A stretch of DNA of 64,000 bases from Adiantum capillus-veneris. Lineage: Eukaryota; Streptophyta; Polypodiopsida; Polypodiales; Pteridaceae. Where the stretch lies: NCBI GenBank assembly GCA_014529385.2, contig CM043969.1:31536446-31600445 (forward strand), read 5' to 3'. Both the position numbers and the translations under genes were made by a program. The notes beneath the pieces were generated by a model. That model was not told where the DNA came from. It saw only the letters and a program-made list of their open reading frames with translations, and did no database searches. Below, one piece after another: positions 11,590 to 23,049 of this stretch; within the stretch, counting starts at the first letter, position 1, and each line of letters starts with the position of its first letter.

Positions 11590-12729
11590 TGTCAGGAGTT
11601 TTTTGAAGCAAGGGATTGCGCATATGTACATATACATGCATGGTGCATCAAATAAAGAATTGCCCATTTTTCAGAGCCAGGTGGTTACGTGGGGCCCACA
11701 TGTGTGCAGGTAGGACAACATGTACATAATGCATCGATTTTCACTATCACCAATACCAGTATGTTTTCTCTACAATAACGAGGAGTTTATAGCGCGTAAA
11801 AATTCTCGAGGAAGCTATCCGCGGGCCGACGACATGAGGTAAGCAGGTGCGTCAGATGGCATCTAGTGGCATCAGGAGGGCGAACGGGGTCAATATTTGC
11901 ACACGGATGAGGACGGACACAATGTGGGTGTTTTCTTGTGAGAGTTATGCAGAAAGGTCATCATTAGGACCAATTTTTGGGGCCACTTCACGTGGTTGAG
12001 AGACGCATTATTGAAAAGAAATGAGTGCCAGGTGTGCGGATGATGCAAAAAGGTGACAACTATGCACTGCGAGGTCAGTTTTTGGCCTGTTCGGGGTCCG
12101 TTTGAGGTCATCTAAAAGGCCAAGGGTGCCCAACTAATAAATCTAAGTGTGGGAACTGAAAAAACTGAGAGAAGACCAGAAAAAACGTGGAGAAGAGAGG
12201 AGGAACAGCCGCAGGTGTGTTTTTGCTCATTTTGGAGCTTGTTTTGGCCGTAAACTCTTCATCCGAGGTCGGATTTGAGCACTTTGACATTGTACACTAG
12301 GGTTTTGGGCCGTTCCGGACGCGATGGCGCTGCCCATTTTTCCAAATTCCTCACTCTTTTCCTGCTGTTTTTCTATGTAAGTTCTCCTATGAGCGAAGTT
12401 TCTGCTCTAGTTTATGATTGTATCTGGCTTATTTTACCCATATTGTGTGAGCTATTTGCCCCATTGGTGTTGGCCCACGCTCAATTGTATCTAAACATCA
12501 GAAATTCTCCTCTTTTGAGCTGAGTTTTTTTGGGGGTGTGTGTGTGTGTTTGTGTCGAGTGGGCAAGTGGATAGTCTCTCTCCTCTCACTCCAGAGGTGT
12601 GTTCCCTGTCTCGGCCAGGTGTGTTGTGTAAGCCGAGTGGTGCCCCATAGTGTGTGTGTGTGTGTATCTTCCCAAGAGTGTGTGTCGGGTTGTTATAGAG
12701 GCGTTCTATGTGTTTCCGTCCCGCTCACA
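11590..12729 (+). repeat. 3' LTR of gag-protease element
   Basis: It starts TGTCAGGAGT and ends CCGCTCACA, and is nearly identical to 7060-8193. The flanking ACGT repeat at 12730-12733 marks the return to copia sequence. Confidence 0.93.
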
Positions 12730-12733
12730 ACGT

Positions 12734-13494
12734 GTAAGATAAGATAGCAAAATCTACACACCATATATGGTGAAGGCTACAATTGAGAATGAGAGAAATA
12801 TGACGACTGTGTTTTGTCAATGATAAATGCAAGAAGGATGCTCAATAAACGTCCAAAGATGTGAGGGACGTCACCCAAAAAGTAGGAAAAAGGAGATGTT
12901 AATAATAAAAGAGTCCTCAAAATAGAGTGACGTGAGACACGACGTGAGACTCAAGATTGACGGCTGCAATATCAATAGGAAAAATTTAAATTTACTCAGG
13001 AAAGTTGACACCAACATTAGAAAAACGATCGGGGACGCTTCACTAAGACGCACTAGGAAGAAACCTACGTCAAGCTTGATTGTAGTAAAAACATCATAAC
13101 TTTCTGCTAGAAACTCCGCTTGATGCAAACCTCAGACTCAAATCAAAGAGGCGAGGAGATGAACAAGTTTTGGATGAAAAGTGTCATTGTGCTACACTCC
13201 ATTTTTCTATTTCTCCAAACTTTGAGCAGAAGACCCCCAAAAATTGAGACGAAGTTGAGGGTGTCAAAAGACAAATCAACAAGAAAATGTTGATTCACTA
13301 TATCAATTAGCAAGAAACGCCATCCAAAACACTAATCATATTCTTGTTAACATAAAACAACCACGATTAACAAGAATCAATCCTCAAAAATAAAATTTGT
13401 TGTAATTCTGAATCTTACATGCGAATTGCATACACATACTTTGTTTTGTCACCATGAATTGAATCGTCACGTGATCGTTACTGATTTGATACCA
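12734..13494 (-). other. Copia leader and primer-binding site, right-hand half of the split element
   Basis: This is the sequence between the copia 5' LTR and gag. The primer-binding site on the minus strand is TGGTATCAAATC (13483-13494), directly abutting the CA end of the LTR. It matches the initiator-Met type TGGTATCAGAGC in its first eight bases. The rest has no open frame that looks coding and is interrupted at 12734 by the inserted element. Confidence 0.75.
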
Positions 13495-13514
13495 TGTTGA
13501 GGTGGAGAGAGAGG

Positions 13515-13577
<63 letters not shown>

Positions 13578-13685
13578 CAATAGACATGCCATGTACGCTC
13601 CCAAAGACTGATTCATATTGAGGACAAGATACAAATATACAGGTGAGACCAAGTTGAGTAGAGTGAGCCATATATAGCTCCAATA
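13495..13685 (-). repeat. Copia 5' LTR with internal (GA)n
   Basis: About 191 bp on the minus strand, starting TATTGGAGC (the first TG is mutated, compared with TGTTGGAGC in the other LTR) and ending CTCAACA. A (GA)n run of about 55 bp sits at 13516-13573. The outer part matches 2581-2653. Confidence 0.78.
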
Positions 13686-13916
13686 TATACAACATAGATC
13701 TGAAAGATTTATGTCAAATACATAAAGTAGTTCTATTTCCCATCATTTCAAGACATCTTAGCAGTTCATGATCTTACAAAGTATCTATACTATAGTATAA
13801 TGGCAAACTTAGACGATTTCCAAGTGTTGGCCAGTGCACTCTCCTCTCGCTTCAATGAAAGCATTGTAAGAGGCTTATAACTTTCTCCCTCTTGGTTGAC
13901 ATTTCCCAATTTCAAT

Positions 13917-14023
<107 letters not shown>

Positions 14024-14484
14024 TTTTAAACAAGCATGTCATCAATGAGACGTTGACTCCCGACAAACATTCGTTTTTGCCCTAGTGACTTCTAGCTGAC
14101 ATGTGTTGTGAGATGAGACCCCTCCACTTCTCTCACTTCATCTTCATCATGGAGGGTTTCTTCCATGCCATCATGCTTCAACACTCTTACATTAGATTTT
14201 TCACCATGCCTTCTTCATCCTGTCGTGCTTTGTGCTGCCAAAAAATACCCTCAGCATTGAAGAGACAGAGTGAGAGAGAGGTGGGAAACTACATAAACAA
14301 GCCCATGAAAACTACTAATAAGGGTCATACAAGCACAAACTAATTAAGGAAGTTTTTTTTGCACCTTATCAATACCATGTGTGACATGGTAAGAGCAAGA
14401 GAAACCCACTGTCGTAGGAGCTAATCATGACTAATGATTGGATCGGGCTCATGTCTATATGTAATAACTTGTGATATCATTTTG

Positions 14485-14511
14485 AGTCTCTCTCTCTCTT
14501 TATCTCTCTCT

Positions 14512-14565
<54 letters not shown>
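14485..14565. repeat. (CT)n microsatellite downstream of MiAMP1-like copy 1
   Basis: A CT run with a few TTTAT interruptions lies just 3' of the peptide gene (minus strand). Runs at 24159-24207 and 36860-36882 sit at the corresponding position of the other units. Confidence 0.95.
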
Positions 14566-14566
<1 letters not shown>

Positions 14567-14620
14567 CCCCTTCCCCCAATAGCTGGTAGCTATTATTGTT
14601 GTGATGCATGCATCCACACA

Positions 14621-14946
14621 TCAAATTTGGCCCTGAATCCGAATAACGTGCAATGAGGTTACACCCTGCAACATGCAAATTGGCCCATAGACCCGGGCAA
14701 CGCTGTTGTGACCCTCCCAGTTTGTCTAGTTGTGGACGAACACTCGGGTGGAGGTTCTCACCTCGGTGATGCGGACCACACCCTGGCTATTTAACGTCAT
14801 GCAAGTGTTGTTGCCTGCATAGAAGGTGTAGGTAGGAGCGCTAGAGTAGCTCTCGGTGTAGAAAGTATTTATCTTGGCCTCTTTACCACTGCTCATCATC
14901 ATCACTAAGAATGTAGACATCAACAGCAACAACAACAACTTTGCAT
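14621..14946 (-). pseudogene. MiAMP1-like antimicrobial peptide, dead copy 1
   Basis: Compared with the copies at 24279 and 36926, the initiator ATG is thrown out of frame by a small deletion near 14944. The first cysteine is lost (SCS-type motif reads SYS). A TAG replaces the Gln before TNC (about 14724). The next Cys is replaced by Trp (TNWEG), and the normal stop has changed so that the frame runs to 14621. The hydrophobic signal peptide and the phrases APTYTFYAGNNTC and VYGPICMLQG are still readable. It is clearly a former secreted peptide gene. Confidence 0.8.
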
Positions 14947-15033
14947 TTTCAGTGATGGCAAGGCTAGGTGACGATCAAAATTGGATGTTGTAGAGAGTTG
15001 GGATGGTTGATTTATAAGCTGGTAAGCTCCTAA

Positions 15034-15040
15034 TTATATA
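15034..15040 (-). promoter_or_regulatory. TATA box of MiAMP1-like copy 1
   Basis: TATATAA on the minus strand, about 90 bp upstream of the old start. The surrounding block TAATTATATAGAGCC is preserved in all three copies. Confidence 0.6.
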
Positions 15041-15260
15041 GAGCCGTGAACGGACCAACGCTAGATGTCATTTGTTGCTTTTGTCCAGCGGCAATGGCGT
15101 GGGCTGACCAAGTCATTCTTTTTGGCTCTCACATTTGTCTTTAAGGGATCCATTTCAACCTCTTCATCTTGCAAGAGAGGCTCTCCATGGCCTAAGCTTT
15201 TCATGAGTATGCAAAATTTGCATGAGAGGTCCACGACCCCCTTGGCTCAAAATAGCCCAA

Positions 15261-15418
15261 GCTCTGATACCAGTGTAACACCCCTGGAACTACCATGGTT
15301 GATCCTCAACCCAACCTCCCTTTATAGCCCCTAGCCTAGGATCCCTTTTTCACTGACATCCGGCCCTTGGCCAGGTCCTTGACCTCAAGGGTGTCCCTTG
15401 GCCTAACACTATCCCACA
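15261..15418 (-). repeat. LTR fragment with initiator-Met primer-binding site
   Basis: The minus strand reads a perfect TGGTATCAGAGC (15261-15272) after an LTR-like end TGTTACA. The LTR-like stretch extends to about 15418 (TGTGGGATAG) and contains a GGGGCTATAAAGG core promoter. A mutated equivalent lies at 24917-25063 in unit 2, so this element inserted before the duplication. It sits 300-470 bp upstream of the peptide gene on the same strand. Confidence 0.6.
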
Positions 15419-15429
15419 ATTTGTCTATT

Positions 15430-15497
15430 AAGCTGTCATTGACCATGTTCAAGAAAGAGTCCGCAAGCTGTCATTGACCATGTTCAAGAAAGAGTCC
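15430..15497. repeat. 35-bp tandem duplication
   Basis: The block beginning AAGCTGTCATTGACCATG is present twice (15430-15462 and 15465-15497) and only once in unit 2 near 25068. The surrounding 15500-16500 is AT-rich and holds no coding sequence I can support. Confidence 0.85.
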
Positions 15498-16529
15498 TCA
15501 AAAAAATCTTATTTGTGTTTATGTCAATGCTTAAGAAGACTTATGTTTAACATAATACCATCTATAAACTTTGAAAATAATCTCTTAAATTTAAATTAAA
15601 GGCGAGGAAACATATTAAATCTAGTGTAAAAATCTTGAAATATATTCAATTTACCTCTAAAAATTTCCACATGGAGGTTTTCTAAGTTTTTAGAGAAATG
15701 ATTACTAATGTTTATTTAAAATTTATGGAGTTTCGTCAAATTTTGCTAGCAAAAGTTCTGAGGGTGGGAGGACCAAGACTTGAAGGGCTGGAAATTGTAT
15801 CATTTTTTGTAGTGTACTTTATTTGAACACACACACACACACATACACAAAGAACTTGACTTGGGGGAGGGGGGGTCACTATGTATAAATTGTGTAAATC
15901 ATGTGCATTCCAAGACTATTATTAAAAATCCTTGTTTGTGAATTTTTGACAAATAAAATACACCCTTTTACTATTCATTCTGTAATTGTTTTTCCAATTC
16001 CTTTTTATGGTACCCTTTTGTATGTACAAATGTGAGAAAAAATAAAATTTAATAGCCCCTTCTACTGCACTCACGTGATAGTCACATGATTATTAAGTGA
16101 CCTTCTTGAGAAATTTGACCACTATGGGTAGCCAAGCTTGAGTGGCTGAAGTTCATCTTTTTTGTAATTTTGGATCATGTATTATTTTATAAATTGATTA
16201 TTGTTTTAGTTGAATTAAAAAAAGGTCGCCTATACCAAAAAAAAGTGCTCGCTAGGAAATGCTCGGCCATAAATAACCCCTTTAGAATTGTAATTGATCA
16301 CTTAAGTGTCTTGTTTTCCTACCAAGTTTTCACAGTTTTTTTGTCAATCTAGAAAAGATTCTATCACACCTTGATTCAACCATAGGTTGGCTACGAGGAA
16401 AAGAGAATATAGGAATTTTCTTCAAGTCAAAATACAAGTGCTATGGAGAGAATTATGGTAAGTTGTAAGTCTTAAATTCTAATAAAATCTCAAGTTATTT
16501 TGCCATTAAAATTATATCTTTTTATAGAG

Positions 16530-16958
16530 ATGATCTTCCGGATGGAGAAAAGTATTCACCGCCTAAGCCAAGATGTTCGGAATCTGACACGGCGAGTGAA
16601 TCCTCCACATGTACAAGGGACACACATCAATCACCTTGTCCTGGATCCAGATTTGGTCCCCTCGTCTACTTTGGATGTAGCTTCATCTTCTCAATGTCCA
16701 ATTTGCTACAAGAATTTTGAAGGATGGAGTGGATACTATACATTGACATGTGGTCATTATTATCACTTTGTTTGTTTTATTTGTTTAATGCAAAATAGTA
16801 GCTGATGCACAATCTGCTTACAAAATATTCCACATGGAATATATATTATGTCTGGAATGGCAAATGAGTATAAATTCAAGCAAGCCAACCAAGATACCCC
16901 TAGCACAATTAAAAATTTGTCTGGTGACCAATATGTTGGTTCTGAGCGTAACAATTGA
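16530..16958 (+). pseudogene. RING-H2 zinc-finger exon with one nonsense codon
   Basis: The reading from the ATG at 16530 runs to a TGA at 16956-16958, broken by a single TGA at 16803-16805. It contains a helical N-terminus (SIHRLSQDVRNLTRRVN) and then a RING-H2 pattern. The ligands are CPIC, 13 residues, CGHYYH, a further C, and after the stop CTIC as the last ligand pair. The stop falls where many RING-H2 domains have Trp just before the last CxxC, consistent with TGG to TGA. A pyrimidine-rich stretch ending in TATAG directly precedes it, so it may be an internal exon. RING proteins usually act as E3 ubiquitin ligases. The rest of the gene is not visible. Confidence 0.55.
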
Positions 16959-17070
16959 GATCCACAAACTATGTATAATCGCTAATATAAAACATTGTAT
17001 ATGATCAAAATACATTGAATACATGCTCTTTCATAGTGGTTTTTGACACAATCTTCATTCTACTCTCAAG

Positions 17071-20000
17071 CTATATTGAATCTGTGAAGTTGTTATTTGG
17101 TTCTAAGTCTGAGTGTCGAGGGTCTCCTTGTAGTTCAATTTCCACATCTATTATTAGATTATCTTCTATTTTGTCTATAGTATATTGAGATACACCGACA
17201 TTGAACTCTTCTTCTTCTTCGTATTGACAATCATACAACCATGTTGGCATTTCCTTCTTGTAGCCAACACTTTCAATGTGATGCAATATCTTTTTGTTGC
17301 AAAACATATACACTAATTTTTATGCTCTGTCTATTAATATTTTGTTGAAAATAGTGCTTTGAACATACTTGTACATATTTCTGTTTCTCTCTGAGCTTAA
17401 CACTAGGTTGGTAACCTAACAGGACATAAAAGTGTCCATTCAGGGTTTTGAAAAAAACCTCCAAAACCATAGTAGATCCACTCATTTTGTGAAATCCTTT
17501 CATGAGGTTATAGTTCAAGGCCTACTACACATGGAAAAAATAAGAAACTTGTAAAATTTTCTCATCTTTTGGTCACACCAAGCCTCCAAAGTTGACGGGC
17601 CAATACATTTTCATCAAAACAGTCATTTCTTACGTTTTGTTGCATAAAAATAAGATTAGGGATTTTTGTAGGACTTGAAATAAATTCCCTATTTAACTTC
17701 AATGGGTTGGTAATCAGAACATATGATTGCTTCTCACTCACTATTTTTTGTTTTGCCGAAAGAAATAGGTACAAAAAAGTTGGATTTTTACCATTCTGCA
17801 AACCTATCATCAAAGTTTCTATAGCCACGCTCAATACAAATAATATATGCATGTTTTCTTAGTTCCCTATTTTCCTTTAGGTTTATAAGGAGCCATGGAG
17901 CATGTCAAAAGAATAATACATCTCTTACCAAGGGGAATCTTGGGGACAAAGATGAAGTGCTAAATACAGCAAACATGAAAAAACTGGGTTCAACATTATG
18001 AGTTGTAGAATCCCATAGAAACTATTCAATATCTAGCCAAATTTGATCCTTATGACTAGATATGGTTACTACCTACAAAATGCATGTAGTTGTCACAAGA
18101 AACTAACAATATTGAAAAAGCTATACTTGATATACTAGAATGTTTCGTTTTCTTCTATAATTCAAAATATCAACCATCGTTGTCTACTATGCAAAATAGG
18201 GTATTAGGTGCCCCAAAACTCAAGGAATATTAGCTTTATGTTACAATATGCAACATAGAAAATCAAAACTGCATTTGGATATCATGAAAGCCACCAAAAA
18301 AATCATAGAAGAGCTAAAATTGGCTAAAAAACAGGATTTGACAATTTTTGTAATTTGGTCATAACTTACAACTTTAACATTTATTTCTCCCTAGAAGCAT
18401 CAGGACATGTTGAGGACTACTAAAGATAGTTCTCTAGCATTATAGACCTCAGAAACATGAATTCTAGAGTGGTATAGTTGCAAAAGTTGAAAAAAGCCAA
18501 AAACAGGACCCGTTTTTTCACACAGTTTAGGTTGTGAAATATTGTGCAAGGACAAGGTTAAAGATGGAATTGATATTCCAAAAAAATGTCGAGTTTTTTT
18601 CAGCTCGTGAGACAAATTTCTAGATAGATAGCACTTGAAAATCCATTCTGAAACTCTTGACATAATTCAAGGAAAATGGTCACTTAACAGGACATAAAAG
18701 TGTCCCATTACCAACCTAGTGTTAAGTTTGTTGCACATTATGTGAGTACTTTCATTGCAAGGGGACGTAAGGTCGAGTAATGCTCTCCACCATTCATCAT
18801 CCACCACTTCCATGCATGTTGCTCTTTTCCATTGACTGTACAAAATCATTCGCAAAAGGACCTTCTTTTAATCTAAATGCACTCATTTCTTTGATACAAT
18901 CAATCTCGTCCCGGACATTGGAGTAGAACATGTTGACCATGTGATAGAAATCACTAACCACCTCTGTATTGGACATCATATCTAAAATCCAATACTCCGG
19001 ATTGAGCATGTAACCCACACTATGGAGTGGACTATGAGCGCTCTTCCATCTTGCATGAAAATACTTGGCCAAAATTATTCATCGTTTACCAGGGAATGGT
19101 AGTTGCCACTCCTTCTCTCCTACAGACTCTTTCACGTCCTCAAGATTTTCAAGACTCTGTTGGAGTTACCACCATGTCATCCACAGTTTGCCCATATTTT
19201 GTGCCTTTTGATCAAGGTTGCAAATCACGAACATAACGGGCATCATTACATGGTATGTATCCATTACACTCCTCCACCAAGCGGCCTTGTTTATGTTGCC
19301 ACGCAGACATGTAATTTTCTCTTTCACTTTTACTTTCTACTCAAGTTGCCATTCATCAAAGGCCGTGCAGTTGAAAGTGTCAATCACAACGCACTTATTG
19401 CGGAAAAGTGATTCCAATGTATAAAAATGCATGCAAAATCGAGTCTTAGTAGGAGTTTCAACATCACTAACATGTGCATTCTGTAAAAATCAAGCACTCT
19501 TTGTTGTTTCAAGATAAATTTTACAACTTGATGCGCTGTGTTAATTATTTTGGTGAACCATGTGGTTTCTTCACTAGTGTACCAATCCTTCAACACCAAG
19601 TTTAAGCTGTGTGTATTACAACCATTGGCAAAAATGTGTGGAAAGCCCTTCTTTATTAATTTACTAGCATTTTTACAATTCTTTGCGTTGTCCATGACTA
19701 CTTGAATGACATGTGTAGCACCAATTTCTTTAATTACATTATTCAAGACCTGAGAAATAATTTTTCCACTTTTAATTGCACCAAAACTATCAATCGTCTT
19801 TCTGAATGTTTCTCCCCTTGGACAAACCAACATCACATTGATCAGTGGTCTTTTTTGAACATTTGACCAATCATCACTCACAATTGTGCATTCTGAAAGC
19901 GAAATATTATTTTAACAACACGCTCTTTGACTTCGATATAACATTTGTCCAAGAGAACATTTTGTATCGTGTGATAAGAAGGACCTCAAAATAATAGGCC

Positions 20001-20583
20001 GGACTCACCAATTTTCTTCCAAGCGGCCTTCCAATGATTGTTGTCTACCATGACCAGAGTACTTCCAATAAAGAAAATTTCTTTGGCGAGTACAATTTGT
20101 GGTTCTTCTAGAGACTGCATCCGAAAGCTTTGATGATTTTTGATGCATTTGACCAAGTCGACCTTCATTATGACGCTTAAAAGGAACGTTTCTTGACATT
20201 TCCTCTCCCTGCACACAGGCTATCCTCCAAGGTTAGATGGTGTCACCACAAGATCAACAGACTTAATATTTGGCTTTGACTGCTCTTGACTTGCATCCAC
20301 AACAGAGCTATATATCTGTTGTCTCTTGCCACCTTTTTTGGCGAGCTCTTCTCTCGAACACTTTGCAATTGCAAGTGCCTGAGGATGTTTACATTTCTTA
20401 TGACTCTTTTTAATGCTACCCAAAAAGTGGTCCCTAATACATGGTGCACCAACTTGATTTTGTTGTGAAGAAAAATTTACATTGCCACTTCATATATCGA
20501 CTGCATAATCTTAGTCTTTGCCAGGAGCTTTTTTATTCTTTGATTTCTTCGTACCACTCTTGTGCCAACATTTTGATCCATTT
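17071..20583 (-). mobile_element. hAT (Ac-like) transposon relic with DUF659 transposase
   Basis: Read leftward, a BED-finger-like region lies at about 20220-20540 (KWQCKFFF... then GSIKKSHKKCKHPQAL). The DUF659 part at 19384-19881 shows DDWSNVQKRPLINVM, QVVMDNAKNCKNASKLI and CNTHSLNLVLKD, a classical hAT signature. Central and C-terminal parts lie at 18725-19072 (EYWILDMMSN, DDEWWRALLDL) and 17071-17400 (SERNRNMYKYVQ), the usual dimerisation region. Stops and shifts are frequent. A separate element (17401-18721) splits the dimerisation domain. Terminal repeats of the hAT itself were not found. The transposase would bind and excise its own ends in the nucleus, but it is now dead. Confidence 0.8.
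17401..18721. mobile_element. 1.3-kb terminal-inverted-repeat element inserted in hAT, flanked by TTAA
   Basis: The left end CACTAGGTTGGTAA (17401-17414) is the exact inverse of the right end TTACCAACCTAGTG (18708-18721). Both flanks read TTAA (17397-17400 and 18722-18725), and hAT coding text continues on either side. The block TAACAGGACATAAAAGTGTC lies just inside both ends in the same orientation. The interior has one modest minus-strand frame (17562-17852) that I do not recognise, and otherwise AT-rich DNA. CACTA ends suggest that superfamily, but a 4-bp TTAA duplication is typical of piggyBac. Class unresolved. Confidence 0.7.
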
Positions 20584-21919
20584 CTTTAAATTTAAAACTG
20601 AAGAAAAAAGAACTAGATGTTCATTTTTTAAAATATTTTTCTTCTTTTCAATATATATTAAAAAACCAATCACTAAGAAAGTAATCAAATCTGCACGATA
20701 TGAGATTTGCAATGCACTCTTTGCATGGCATAATAAATATAACAATGCTGTGAATTTCTCAATGCAATTATTATTATGATGATTATTTATATGTCCTCTT
20801 TGATTTGCAAATAATAAGACACATCTAATTTCAAATGCTACAAAGAATAATCAACTTCTACACTGAACGATGTCAATTATTTGCAAAAAGCACATGAAAG
20901 CAATAATTTCTATGATTGGTCATGTCATGCACTAATAATCTTACATAATACATAATGCACTCTCTATATAAACCAATGCATGAAATAACGCAAATATATC
21001 TTCAATATAATCATACAAATGAGGACTACTTGTACCCGGTCAAGGATTGTAGCCCCCTTACAACCAATTCAATATATAAATGCTATTTTCACCTAATTAA
21101 GGACTATAGCTTCTATATTGTGCAGTGAAAATGTATATCAACTCAAATCTATGATGGTGAAAAATGCAAGACTTCAAGGATATTTTTATATGCCTAGTAC
21201 ACTAGTACAAGACATTCAACCCTTGACTATCAACTTGTCATTTGCATATGCTTATCTTCTAAAACCAATTACAACCCTCATTTGGACCAATGGCTTCCTC
21301 ACAATGAGCACATGACTCTCCAAATTTTCAATTGTTTGGGTTTTGTATCTTTATGTTTGTGAAAGGATTTAGATATTTTTAGAAGTGGTTACCAAATTAA
21401 GAATCACGTCCGGCCCAAAAAAAGGACCTATGACTCTGTAACCTTAGGTCAATTCACAACAAGGAGATGATTGTACTCGTCACTCGAATATACACTCCCT
21501 AGGGATTTTCCTAGTCAAAGCACCACAGTAAGCACGAGGTTTACTTTATATAATTACATATGTCGAGGTTTTTTATTTTTCCTACGGGCCCTCCTAGCAA
21601 TGCCTTTTCCCCGACACGCCCGCCGAGAAAATAAAGAACCCCGAAAGGACCATTAAGGAATATGCCAATGTTCGGCGGGCTAACCGGTTCTATTGGTTTT
21701 TGCAGGTCATCATCAAAGTCACGTTAACAATTAACGTGATCATGTTTTTTCCTTGTGTAATTACTAGAGCTATTAACATAATCACACAATCGTGATCATG
21801 TCAATCAAATCCCTGAAGATAAGACACCAATGTATGGTGGCATATATCCCTAAGGAAAATGGTGTTATAAAAAATGGTTTGGTTATGGAGATGACACCAT
21901 ATATGGTCATAATCAAGCT
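20584..21919. other. AT-rich intergenic DNA
   Basis: No coding sequence, structural RNA or paired repeat can be supported. A more GC-rich patch at 21570-21660 (with GACACGCCCGCCGAG) looks unlike its surroundings and may be an LTR scrap, but no partner copy is present in the window. Confidence 0.4.
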
Positions 21920-23049
21920 TTTCCTAATGTGTTCTAGCTTGAGACTATGATATGTGCTACCTACGTACGAAATCGATATCCCACTAAGGCATTGCAAAGT
22001 CTATCACACCTTAGGAGGCTTGGTGTGGTAGAAAGCAATCTTTTCCTCATCTACATGTCTTTGCAGGTTGCTTGGTATATGCTCTTGTGTCGATGCAGCA
22101 ATATAGTAAATTGGAGGATAAGAATGGGAGATGTAATTTCTCTAATAGAGTGCATATAGAAAGCATTATCCACAAGTATAACGCATTTGGCTAATCGTGA
22201 TGTATTTCTTATGGAGGATTTGGTTCATCCTTTGCTATGATGTACCAAAGAGACAAATGTGTACTCATAGAATATGTATAATATGTTCTACTTGCCTCTT
22301 TTTGGAAGTACTCAATCATATGTTAAGCCAAATGAGGCTCATGTTTAGCTAATGGATGTTCCAAATGAGGTCACATCCGGATTAGCCTATAACTGATATG
22401 TTGTTTTATGAAGAGCGTATAGAAAATGAGGAGTCAAGGAGCCGGCCTAAGTGGGCCGTGTAGACTTTGCATGACAATGTATTGCCATCTCGTACTCATT
22501 CTAGTTCTCATGTATCATATGCGACAAATTATTACACTTTGACTATGTTAACTATATTAACACATCTATGTTAACTATCTTAAAGAAGAGGTGGCCATTT
22601 TAAGAAAAGACCATTATTTTATGAAAGAAGTGGAGGTTATAAGAGTAACAAGTCATCCAAGTATGTTGTACCAATTTCGGAAAAAGGCTTAATAAGCGTA
22701 ATCACTAAAAATACTGGTTGCAAGTGGTGAATGAATAGATCAAGATCGTGAGCAAATAAAAATGGTAAGTTAGACTAATAGGAAGCTTTGAACTTAACAT
22801 AAAGGAAGATTCAACAAACAAAGGATGTGATGACGAGTACAATCAGTAATGTGTAGCAACTATTTCAATTTTGGGCTATTTTTTGTATAGTAAAAATTGC
22901 TAAAGAAATATAATTCTCAATTTATGCAAAATAGACTTAAAAGAAAAAAATTGGATCAAGCTCACGTTTGTATTGTGATCCAGAAGTATCATGATTAATG
23001 TTTGGATCCGGCGCATGTCTATATTCTAAGACTTGTGATATCATTTTGA

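Larger units (their letters stand above)
7060..12729 (+). mobile_element. Non-autonomous LTR retrotransposon carrying only gag and protease
   Basis: Two direct repeats of about 1.13 kb (7060-8193 and 11590-12729), each starting TGTCAGGA and ending CGCTCACA, flank a 3.4-kb interior. The interior holds a primer-binding site, a 1-kb leader, one gag-protease frame and a purine tract. No reverse transcriptase, RNase H or integrase is present. The 4 bp before the left LTR (ACGT, 7056-7059) repeat after the right LTR (12730-12733), and the copia leader resumes there. This matches the layout called TR-GAG in plants. Gag and protease resemble Ty3/gypsy families. The LTRs look only a few percent diverged by eye, so the insertion is much younger than its copia host. 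Confidence 0.9.
2581..13685 (-). mobile_element. Ty1/copia LTR retrotransposon, decayed, split by a younger LTR element
   Basis: Read on the minus strand, the order is 5' LTR (13495-13685), primer-binding site, leader (12734-13482), gag, protease, integrase, reverse transcriptase, RNase H, purine tract and 3' LTR remnant (2581-2653). Integrase before reverse transcriptase is the defining Ty1/copia order. The interval 7060-12729 is a separate element inserted 26 bp upstream of the gag ATG. Without it the copia element is about 5.4 kb, a normal length. Every gene carries stops or frameshifts, so it is not autonomous. The right flank (from 13686) is the same sequence that lies uninterrupted at about 23519, so the outer edge of the 5' LTR can be set. 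The left LTR is truncated. Confidence 0.88.

Noticed and set aside
17401-18721. Calling the inverted-repeat element a plain CACTA transposon
   Set aside because: The 3-bp flanks differ, and TTAA fits better, so the class is left open.
21560-21660. GC-rich patch near GACACGCCCGCCGAG as a possible gypsy LTR
   Set aside because: No second copy, primer site or purine tract is visible in the window.
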